A DNA stretch of 12,869 nt, taken from the NCBI GenBank assembly GCA_020627425.1, contig JAHKXX010000114.1:1-12869 (forward strand), given 5' to 3'. The stretch's first letter is position 1; each line of letters starts with the position of its first letter. The DNA is from a bacterium (lineage in GTDB: Bacteria > Bacillota > Clostridia > Oscillospirales > Acutalibacteraceae). Position numbers and translations under genes: made by a program. Positions 7,610 through 12,869 of the stretch are shown here, piece by piece. The notes beneath the pieces were generated by a model. It saw only the letters and a list, made by a program, of their open reading frames with translations. It had not been told where the DNA came from and did not search any database.

Positions 7610-9460
7610 TTAATCTCCCTCCTTTGCTGAAACGATCTTCCATCTGACCGCCTGATTGTATTCTCTCCACATCCGTGCGTACAGTCCTTCGCCGGATGAG
7701 AGCTTGTCGTGCGTGCCTTCTTCGACGATATGACCGTTATCAAGCACGATGATGTTATCCGCGCCAACGACCGTTGATAACCTATGCGCGATCATTATGA
7801 CCGTGCGTCCCTCGGTCAGGGTTTTCAGCGCCTTCTGTATCAAAGCCTCGTTTTCGGGATCGGCAAATGCCGTTGCCTCGTCAAGCACGATGATCGGTGC
7901 GTTTTTTAGTATCGCTCTTGCAAGAGCTACTCGCTGCTGTTCACCGCCGGAAAGATAAGTACCCTCCGAGCCTATCAGCGTATCAATTCCATTCGGAAGT
8001 TTTTCTATGATATCGTCACACTGTGCCGCGTGAAGTGCTGAGAGTACCTCTTCTCTCGAAGCATCCGGACGTGCGGCACGGACATTTTCAAGAATCGAAG
8101 TCTTGAAAAGCCGGGTATTCTGGAAAACGAACGCCACCTTATCCATAAGTACATGAGGGTCGATATCCTTAACGTTGACATCTCCGACAAGCACCTCGCC
8201 GGATGAAACATCCCAGAAGCGCGGTATCATGCTTGCCGCAGTAGTCTTGCCGCCGCCTGAAGGACCGACCAGTGCCACCGTCTGACCGGGCAGAACTTTG
8301 AAGGAAACGTGTTCAAGCGCCGGAACGTCCGCACCGTCATAAGTAAACGTAACGTTCTTGAATTCAACTCCGTTATTCCGGGGTGCCTGCGGGTTATCTG
8401 TGATCTCTAGCGTCGGCGCTTTCATTACAGTATCAATACGGGCAAGCGCTGTCTTGGCGAGCATCAGACCACTTGCCGCAAACATTATACGGGCAAGCGC
8501 TGTTGAAACTATCGCAGAGAACACAGCATAAAAAGCAAAATTCGTGATGAATCCAGCAAAATCTCCGCTGCTGAGTGCGGACGGCGCTATAAGCAGTACC
8601 GCAGGAACAAGGAAGATAAATACTCCTTCGGTCGCGGTCAGGTTGACAGACTGAGGAACGCGGCAAACTCCGCCGGTGTATTTTTCCGCTTTATTGCTGT
8701 AATTCTCGATCGCCGCTTTGAATGCTTTGAAAGAATACACCGTCTGCTGAAAAACCTTGACGACCGGTATTCCGCGGACGTATTCTGTGCCCGCCTTGCT
8801 CATTACGTCCTGTGCGGTCTGGTATTCCATCATCAGCTTTGCATTTTTGCCGCCCATCATGGTAAACATCGCGCCGACCGATATAACAGCGGCGACGAGA
8901 CACGAAGCGCCCATTCGCCAGTCAAAAACGAACATCAGAACGATCATCCCGATAAACATTGCCGCCGTTCCGACGATATCGGCAAGGTTATGCGCGAGCA
9001 GTGTTTCTGTCTCGGCTGCGCCGCCGTCCAGACGGTTGCGGAGAAGTCCCGAAGCGTTGCTATCAAAGAAGCCGAGCGGCGCTTTCATCATGTGTGCAAC
9101 ACCCTGCTTTCTGATATTCGCAGCGGTACGGAACGCCGCAAGGTGAGTACACATCAGTGCGGCAAAATATATGATGATGCCGCCGAAGGCGAATCCGAAC
9201 GCCAGCCAGCCGTATTTTGCGATCTCCGTCGCCTGCGTCCAGTCCGGCGCAACGCCTATAAGGTCTCTTGCCGCCAGCCAGATGCAGACGTATGGGATCA
9301 TTCCCATTATCATAGCAACGGCTGAGAGGAACATCCCTAAAAACGTCAGCACCTTGTACTTTCCGGCATATCCGAGAAGTACAGAAATCTCGTTTTGTTT
9401 CTTTTGTTTCATTTTCTTTCTCTCCTTTTTTATTTTGCATCCGGACTTTCCATATTTCAT
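7610..9460 (-). CDS. ABC exporter-fold half-transporter (permease fused to ATPase), first subunit
   Basis: 616 aa if started at 9460. The membrane domain covers about 35-340, then the ATPase domain: Walker A GPSGGGKTT 399-407, signature LSGGE 503-507, Walker B IIVLDE 523-528, H-loop His 559. The D-loop is FADPEN instead of the usual SALDxE, a variant I recall from the YbtP/YbtQ-like group. Two starts are possible: 9460 with AAGGAG 7 bases upstream, and 9412 (MKQKKQNEISVLLGYAG) with its own AAGGAG about 9 bases upstream. The extra 16 residues are very basic. The 9460 start lies 11 bases after the HMA gene stop, its ribosome site overlapping that stop, so coupling is likely. Partner of the 580-aa ABC protein that follows directly. 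Confidence 0.92.
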   Translation of the reverse strand: MKYGKSGCKIKKERKKMKQKKQNEISVLLGYAGKYKVLTFLGMFLSAVAMIMGMIPYVCIWLAARDLIGVAPDWTQATEIAKYGWLAFGFAFGGIIIYFAALMCTHLAAFRTAANIRKQGVAHMMKAPLGFFDSNASGLLRNRLDGGAAETETLLAHNLADIVGTAAMFIGMIVLMFVFDWRMGASCLVAAVISVGAMFTMMGGKNAKLMMEYQTAQDVMSKAGTEYVRGIPVVKVFQQTVYSFKAFKAAIENYSNKAEKYTGGVCRVPQSVNLTATEGVFIFLVPAVLLIAPSALSSGDFAGFITNFAFYAVFSAIVSTALARIMFAASGLMLAKTALARIDTVMKAPTLEITDNPQAPRNNGVEFKNVTFTYDGADVPALEHVSFKVLPGQTVALVGPSGGGKTTAASMIPRFWDVSSGEVLVGDVNVKDIDPHVLMDKVAFVFQNTRLFKTSILENVRAARPDASREEVLSALHAAQCDDIIEKLPNGIDTLIGSEGTYLSGGEQQRVALARAILKNAPIIVLDEATAFADPENEALIQKALKTLTEGRTVIMIAHRLSTVVGADNIIVLDNGHIVEEGTHDKLSSGEGLYARMWREYNQAVRWKIVSAKEGD

Positions 9461-9471
9461 CCCGTCTCTCC

Positions 9472-9723
9472 TTATTTGCCGAACAATCCGCGTTTTTTGT
9501 ATTCATCTGACGAAATTGAAACGAAGGTGTAGCCGGTGTCGTTTATCGCCTTTTTCAGAGTTTCTCCGTCAATACTGTTTTCAGACAGGAACGAGGCTTC
9601 GCCTTTTTTTCTTGATGCGGAAACCTTTCTGGCATCGGGCAAAGTTCTTCTGATTGTGTCGCATATATGCGCCTCGCACATACCGCACATCATTCCGTCT
9701 ATCTTTACCGTAATTTTTTTTAT
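9472..9723 (-). CDS. Small heavy-metal-associated (HMA, CopZ-like) domain protein with an apparent ATA start
   Basis: Likely a cytosolic metal-binding protein or metallochaperone. The domain reads KKITVKIDGMMCGMCEAHICDTI with the metal-binding C-x-x-C (CGMC at 13-16 of an 83-aa chain), and ends near GYTFVSISSDE. The first beta strand (KKITVKIDG) is upstream of the first ATG (9693) and has no other start than an ATA at 9723. That ATA lies 5 bases after a perfect AAGGAGG, while 9693 has no ribosome site, so I start the gene at 9723. Either ATA is really used, or an ATG has mutated and expression is low. A stop codon at 9741 bars longer forms. First gene of the ABC operon, with a promoter-proximal TTAG-N6-CTAA box. 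Confidence 0.8.
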   Translation of the reverse strand: MKKITVKIDGMMCGMCEAHICDTIRRTLPDARKVSASRKKGEASFLSENSIDGETLKKAINDTGYTFVSISSDEYKKRGLFGK

Positions 9724-9738
9724 ATCGTCCTCCTTGAA

Positions 9739-9752
9739 TTAGTGTTATCTAA
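9739..9752. promoter_or_regulatory. TTAG-N6-CTAA box before the HMA-ABC operon
   Basis: TTAGTGTTATCTAA is an imperfect palindrome with 4-bp outer arms and lies in AATTAGTGTTATCTAACC. It covers the probable -10 of the operon promoter and ends just before the ribosome site of the HMA gene, a position suited to repression. A closely related box lies before the hydrolase gene and a looser one before the other methyltransferase. Confidence 0.5.
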
Positions 9753-9771
9753 CCAAATATGATAAAATCAA
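9744..9771 (-). promoter_or_regulatory. Possible promoter of the HMA-ABC-methyltransferase operon
   Basis: Minus strand TTGATT (9771-9766), 16-base spacer, GATAAC (9749-9744). Both hexamers are four- or five-of-six matches only, so this is weaker than the other promoters here. It overlaps the putative terminator of the ZIP gene and the TTAG-N6-CTAA box. Confidence 0.4.
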
Positions 9772-9788
9772 GGGCATACCGCCCTGAT
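9761..9788 (-). terminator. Putative terminator after the ZIP transporter gene
   Basis: Arms ATCAAGGGC (9767-9775) and GCCCTGAT (9781-9788) pair with one bulged base around a 5-base loop. On the minus strand the stem is followed by TTTTATCATATTT. The T-run is short and broken, so read-through into the HMA-ABC genes is likely. Confidence 0.5.
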
Positions 9789-9801
9789 ATTATTTCTGTA
9801 T

Positions 9802-10584
9802 TTATCCGAGTGCTGCGTCGAGCGCCATCATAACCGTAAACCCGAGTGCGAACATAACAACACCTATGTTAGAGTGTTTACCCACCGACATTTCGGGGAT
9901 AAGCTCCTCCACTACAACATACATCATCGCACCCGCCGCGAAAGAAAGCAAATACGGCATAGCGGGAACGAATAAACCCGCAAAAAGCACCGTCAGAAGC
10001 GCGCCTATCGGCTCCACTGCGCCAGACAACGCTCCGTCAAGGAAAGCCCTGCCTTTTGTTTTTCCTTCGGCGTGTAAAGGCATCGAAATGATCGCGCCCT
10101 CCGGAAAGTTCTGTATCGCTATACCGATGGAAAGCGCCAGTGCACCGCCCGTCGTGATCTCGGCAGAACCGGAGATCAGTCCTGCAAATACAACGCCGAC
10201 AGCCATTCCCTCGGGAATGTTGTGCAGCGTTACCGCAAGCACCATCATCGTTGTCTTTTTCGCTTTGCTTTTCAGACCCTCTGCCTGCTGTGCGTTCATA
10301 TGCAGATGCGGTATGATCCTGTCGAGAATAAGCAAAAACAAAATACCGAGCCAGAAGCCAATGAAAGCGGGCAGAAAAGCCCATCTGCCTTTGTCGGTGC
10401 ATTGATTCATAGCCGGAATAAGAAGGCTCCAGATAGATGCCGCGACCATGACGCCGCCCGCAAAACCTGTCAATGCGCGCTGCACCATGCGGCTAAGCTG
10501 TTTTTTCATAAAGAACACACAAGCCGAGCCGAGTACCGTGCCTATAAAAGGGATCGTTATTCCTTCAGCTACTTTCAACCACAT
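9802..10584 (-). CDS. ZIP-family divalent metal transporter
   Basis: 260-aa membrane protein importing zinc, iron or manganese into the cytosol by family. Eight helices can be traced, starting with ITIPFIGTVLGSACVFF at 9-25. The family metal-site motifs are HNIPEG (121-126, helix 4) and QNFPEGA (158-164, helix 5), plus EELIPE at 226-231. A weak metal-loop stretch HLHMNAQQ is at 93-100. It resembles the GufA/ZupT branch. The ATG has a GAGG site 8 bases upstream. The gene stands 133 bases after the methyltransferase gene and before the HMA gene, all on one strand; no clear promoter of its own is seen, so it may be read from the upstream promoter. Metal specificity cannot be told from the sequence. 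Confidence 0.93.
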   Translation of the reverse strand: MWLKVAEGITIPFIGTVLGSACVFFMKKQLSRMVQRALTGFAGGVMVAASIWSLLIPAMNQCTDKGRWAFLPAFIGFWLGILFLLILDRIIPHLHMNAQQAEGLKSKAKKTTMMVLAVTLHNIPEGMAVGVVFAGLISGSAEITTGGALALSIGIAIQNFPEGAIISMPLHAEGKTKGRAFLDGALSGAVEPIGALLTVLFAGLFVPAMPYLLSFAAGAMMYVVVEELIPEMSVGKHSNIGVVMFALGFTVMMALDAALG

Positions 10585-10718
10585 ATCTATTCCTCATTTC
10601 ACACACCGAATAAACTTTCCTCTCAGGCGGTCGAAACCGTTATCTCCAAATTTTTTCCGGCTGTTTTTCGTTTCAAATGTTGATATGAAAAGCCTTTCGG
10701 CGCAAATATAGTCAACAC

Positions 10719-11321
10719 TCAGAGTTTCTTTATTATCGCCAATGCACAGGGAATCCTGCCGTCTATCAGCTTATAGCTGACATTCTTATAGCCTGCTTCT
10801 TTGAAAAAATCCTGATAGCTCCGGAAGGTAAACTGACGTTTGAAATCCGCTCCGGCTTTTCCGACAGTTTTTGCAAAACCGCTTGTTCTGCCCTTTTCGG
10901 TCTTATTGATGTAGGTAGGAATAATGATCATACCGTCCCTGCAACATACCCTGTCAAGCTCTGAAAGCGCTTTGTAAGGCTCGTCTAAAAGATGGATCAC
11001 ATTTGCAGCCACAACTTTGTCAAAGCTGCTGTCAGGATAAGGAAGGTCAAGAATACTTACCTTCTCAAAACGGATATTTCCGAATCTGCGGCATTTTTTC
11101 CTTGCTCTTTTCAGCATTTCTGAAGAATAGTCAGTTGCGGTAAGCTCCATACATTCAGAGGCTATAACCTCGGTCAGCATCCCCGTTCCGCAAGCGCACT
11201 CCAGCACTCTGTCTTTTTTATCAAACAGACTTTCCGCTTCCTTGCATAGCGCTCTGTGCGTTTTTGAATTTATAACATTAACAAAAATATCATATATTCC
11301 TGCCACCCTGTCCCAGAACAT
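10719..11321 (-). CDS. Class I SAM-dependent methyltransferase (UbiE-like fold)
   Basis: 200 aa. SAM-binding motif I is RVLECACGTGMLT (38-50), followed by LTATDYSSEMLKRARKK with the acidic ribose-binding residue, LPYPDSSFDKVVAANVIHLL, and LDRVCCRDGMIIIPTYIN. This fits the Methyltransf_11/UbiE-like fold; the substrate is unknown. It is a different protein from the methyltransferase at the far end of the cluster, with little similarity beyond the motifs. A very good promoter and a candidate operator lie directly upstream. The ribosome site is AAGAAGGTG about 7 bases before the ATG. Downstream ZIP gene is on the same strand. Confidence 0.88.
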   Translation of the reverse strand: MFWDRVAGIYDIFVNVINSKTHRALCKEAESLFDKKDRVLECACGTGMLTEVIASECMELTATDYSSEMLKRARKKCRRFGNIRFEKVSILDLPYPDSSFDKVVAANVIHLLDEPYKALSELDRVCCRDGMIIIPTYINKTEKGRTSGFAKTVGKAGADFKRQFTFRSYQDFFKEAGYKNVSYKLIDGRIPCALAIIKKL

Positions 11322-11337
11322 CGTTGTGACACCTTCT

Positions 11338-11355
11338 TTAGTTTAATTTATCTAA
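11338..11355. promoter_or_regulatory. Looser TTAG...CTAA box in the leader of the methyltransferase gene
   Basis: TTAGTTTAATTTATCTAA: the same outer half sites as the other boxes but with 10 bases between instead of 6. The right half TTATCTAAC is identical to that before the HMA gene. It lies at or just after the predicted transcription start. The altered spacing makes it less certain. Confidence 0.35.
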
Positions 11356-11359
11356 CTGC

Positions 11360-11388
11360 ATTATACACCTTTGATCTCTGCTTTTCAA
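11360..11388 (-). promoter_or_regulatory. Sigma-A promoter of the methyltransferase-ZIP genes
   Basis: Minus strand TTGAAA (11388-11383), 17-base spacer, TATAAT (11365-11360). The start of transcription is expected near 11353, about 30 bases before the ATG. Confidence 0.8.
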
Positions 11389-11427
11389 TAAATACAGTTT
11401 TCTATCAGGCGACGTGCCGCTGCTGTA

Positions 11428-12369
11428 TCATAGACTGAAACTGTTTTTGATAAAATCCTTCAGCAGTCGATAAGAGCTTTTGCTTTCGGGCATATAGTTC
11501 GTGTACAGAACGTAGCTGTGGAACATTTTCGGCTGTGTTTCGAGAATGACATCCACTCCGGCTTCCCTTGCCCTTTTACAAACCGTCAGCGTATCATCAA
11601 GCAGCATTTCATCCTCTCCGGCGAACAGCAGCATCGGAGGAAAGCCTTTGTAATCCGCAAACGCGGGGGAGATATACGGATCTGTTCTGTCGTGATCTCC
11701 GATAAAATCATACAGATAGCTACTTTGCAATGCTTGTTTAGTTTTCTCGTCAAAGACTCCGTTTTTGTCACCGATCTCAACGTCCTTGTTATAGTTTTCC
11801 GCATAGCTCTTGCCGGAAATTGTCATGTCCGTCCACGGGGACAACAGGAAAAGACTTCTCGGGAGCCTTTTTCCCATATCGCGCAGCCAAAGCATTAAGG
11901 CAAGCGCTAAATTACCGCCCGAGGAATCGCCGCCGAGAATGATATTATCGAAACGGATATTCCGTAATTCTGTCAGCTCGTTCCATAGATCTGCGGCTTC
12001 ATTGAGTTGGGTCGGATACTTATGTTCAGGCATAAGGCTGTAGTCAAGCAATATAATCTCTGATCCATCTGACAGATCGCAAAACGGAGCGCAAAAATCA
12101 CGGTAATTATATGTCAACCCCGAAATATAACAGCCGCCGTGGATATAGTAGATCACATTGCCCGAAGGTTTGGCTCTGTCCCTGATCAAACGCTGGTATT
12201 TCGTACCGTTTGCTGTCGTCAGGCATTCTAGTGTATATCCCTTTTTCGGCTTCGTATGGGAATATTTCGCTGACATCTGTTTCATTTTATCCTTCATTCC
12301 AGGATGCGCGATCGGGTTGATATTCTGGGCGCGCATCATCATTCTGAAAAAAACTGCTCTTATTGACAT
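11428..12369 (-). CDS. Alpha/beta hydrolase, hormone-sensitive-lipase-like esterase
   Basis: 313-aa esterase or lipase of the Abhydrolase_3 kind. The oxyanion-hole motif HGG is at 77-79 in IHGGCYISG, the nucleophile serine is S149 in GGDSSGGNLA, the acid is likely D253 in AGEDEMLLDD, and the histidine is H284 in FHSY. There is no signal peptide, so it acts in the cytosol, on a small acyl ester or perhaps an ester-containing chelate (inference from its neighbours only). AAGGAGG lies 4 bases before the ATG. A consensus promoter and a TTAG-N6-CTAA box sit upstream. It is the first gene of the leftward block; the next gene has its own promoter 107 bases on, and no strong terminator separates them. 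Confidence 0.92.
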   Translation of the reverse strand: MSIRAVFFRMMMRAQNINPIAHPGMKDKMKQMSAKYSHTKPKKGYTLECLTTANGTKYQRLIRDRAKPSGNVIYYIHGGCYISGLTYNYRDFCAPFCDLSDGSEIILLDYSLMPEHKYPTQLNEAADLWNELTELRNIRFDNIILGGDSSGGNLALALMLWLRDMGKRLPRSLFLLSPWTDMTISGKSYAENYNKDVEIGDKNGVFDEKTKQALQSSYLYDFIGDHDRTDPYISPAFADYKGFPPMLLFAGEDEMLLDDTLTVCKRAREAGVDVILETQPKMFHSYVLYTNYMPESKSSYRLLKDFIKNSFSL

Positions 12370-12417
12370 AACTCCTCCTTTTTTATTTCAGGGAAACGCA
12401 GCACAATTCTCAATAAT

Positions 12418-12434
12418 GGTTAGATATAACTAAC
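12418..12434. promoter_or_regulatory. TTAG-N6-CTAA box at the hydrolase start of transcription
   Basis: GGTTAGATATAACTAAC contains a 5-bp inverted repeat GTTAG/CTAAC around 6 bases. It covers the predicted transcription start. A further partial arm, TATCTCTAACC (12449-12459), falls in the promoter spacer, giving a second possible half site. Confidence 0.5.
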
Positions 12435-12442
12435 AACTATCG

Positions 12443-12471
12443 ATTATATATCTCTAACCGTAATTTGTCAA
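12443..12471 (-). promoter_or_regulatory. Perfect consensus sigma-A promoter of the hydrolase gene
   Basis: Minus strand TTGACA (12471-12466), exactly 17 bases, TATAAT (12448-12443). Both hexamers are perfect matches. Such a strong promoter with an overlapping box suggests it is normally held off by a repressor. Confidence 0.88.
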
Positions 12472-12479
12472 GGATTATT

Positions 12480-12517
12480 AAAGAAAAAAGCACAGACTCA
12501 TATCGAATCTGTGCTTT
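12480..12517 (-). terminator. Rho-independent terminator of a transcript entering from the right
   Basis: Arms AAAGCACAGA (12487-12496) and TCTGTGCTTT (12508-12517) are perfectly paired. On the minus strand the stem is followed by TTTTTTCTTT. It ends whatever is transcribed leftward from beyond 12517, immediately before the hydrolase promoter. Confidence 0.8.
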
Positions 12518-12869
12518 AACTCGGAGCAAAGCCCGATGTAAGCTCGCTTAACATCGGCTGCATTGATGCAACCTCACCGCAGGAGCTTTAGCTCCTCGGG
12601 GTTTCAGCGGGGGATTATAGCCCCCGCTGAAAGTCCGAATGGCACCCGCCGCCTAAGAGGGTGCGGGTGTCCAGTGGACACCTCTGCGAAGCAGAAGCAC
12701 CGGCGGAGTGCCTCCGCTGTCGATTACGTTTCAGAAGCATACAAAATGGCTATGCAAATATCGTTACCAAAACATATTCGTCCGGTGCGGTCACGCACCC
12801 GGCAGGCGAGACTCGGGGAACATCGGTGATTGGTTATTTACAGTTATTGTCCGTCCCCGAGTAGCGGAG
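12518..12869 (-). other. Hairpin-dense non-coding region, possible structured RNA or repeat
   Basis: No credible gene in about 350 bases, but at least eight hairpins. They are: 12533-12557 (CCGATGT arms); 12581-12596 (AGGAGC/GCTCCT); 12602-12632, a perfect 12-bp stem (TTTCAGCGGGGG) with a 7-base loop; 12643-12669 (CACCCGC/GCGGGTG); 12666-12682 (GGTGTCC/GGACACC); 12683-12695 (TCTGC/GCAGA); 12703-12717 (GCGGAG/CTCCGC); 12784-12799 (GGTGCG/CGCACC). A longer closing stem ACTCGGGGA/TCCCCGAGT joins 12811-12819 to 12854-12862. The terminator at the left end makes the minus strand the likely transcribed one. The region continues past the window edge, so it may be a 3' untranslated region, a stack of small repeats, or part of a large structured RNA. 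Confidence 0.5.

Noticed and set aside
5867..9460. Degenerate ATP site in the ABC pair
   Set aside because: Both subunits keep Walker A lysine, signature, Walker B glutamate and H-loop histidine; only the D-loop of the first subunit is unusual.
11400..11427. Terminator after the hydrolase gene
   Set aside because: The GC-rich stretch folds only with a bulge and mismatches and is followed by ATAGAAAAC on the minus strand, not by a T-run.
12533..12717. CRISPR array or transposon ends
   Set aside because: The hairpins have different sequences and irregular spacing, with no repeated direct unit, spacers or transposase nearby.
12563..12829. 88-codon plus-strand open frame at the right edge
   Set aside because: Its sequence is low-complexity translation through consecutive hairpins, with no ribosome site; the terminator indicates transcription on the other strand.

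Overview
The window reads as a chromosomal piece of a low-to-mid GC Firmicute, most like Ruminococcus or a related Oscillospiraceae. The grounds are strong AGGAGG-type ribosome sites, consensus sigma-A promoters, free use of ATA codons, a short (643 aa) aconitase next to a eukaryotic-type NADP isocitrate dehydrogenase, and ABC transporters of clostridial type. The genus is an inference. Every intact gene is on the minus strand; the only plus-strand coding trace is a 5'-truncated remnant.

Left part (1-3085): an acn-icd operon, transcribed leftward from a TTTACA-17-TATAAT promoter. It converts citrate to 2-oxoglutarate. The icd gene runs off the left edge. A perfect 17-bp palindrome sits just past the predicted start of transcription and could be an operator or a leader hairpin.

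Middle-left (3047-4305): about 580 bp of non-coding DNA with two diverged copies of an element spaced 242 bp apart, then a small acidic protein gene with its own terminator, then a plus-strand remnant of a zinc-finger gene that has lost its 5' end.

Main cluster (4306-12471): eight leftward loci. In order of transcription they are an alpha/beta hydrolase, a SAM methyltransferase, a ZIP metal transporter, a small heavy-metal-associated (HMA) protein, two full-length ABC exporter-fold half-transporters that abut, a third ABC half-transporter that is broken (frameshifted, internally deleted, most of its ATPase lost), and a second SAM methyltransferase. Three promoter regions in this block (before the hydrolase, before the first methyltransferase and before the HMA gene) carry a related box, TTAG-N6-CTAA or a looser version, over the -10 or start site. 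With the ZIP and HMA genes this suggests a metal-responsive regulon under one DtxR/MntR-like or similar regulator that is not in the window. The two intact ABC proteins form a probable heterodimer of the kind used for metallophores or small molecules.

Right edge (12480-12869): no convincing gene. A minus-strand terminator ends a transcript that enters from the right, and upstream of it lie about 330 bases packed with hairpins, one with a 12-bp perfect stem. One of these hairpins matches the hairpin in the 242-bp repeat, with paired compensating changes, so the two non-coding regions may hold related repeat elements.
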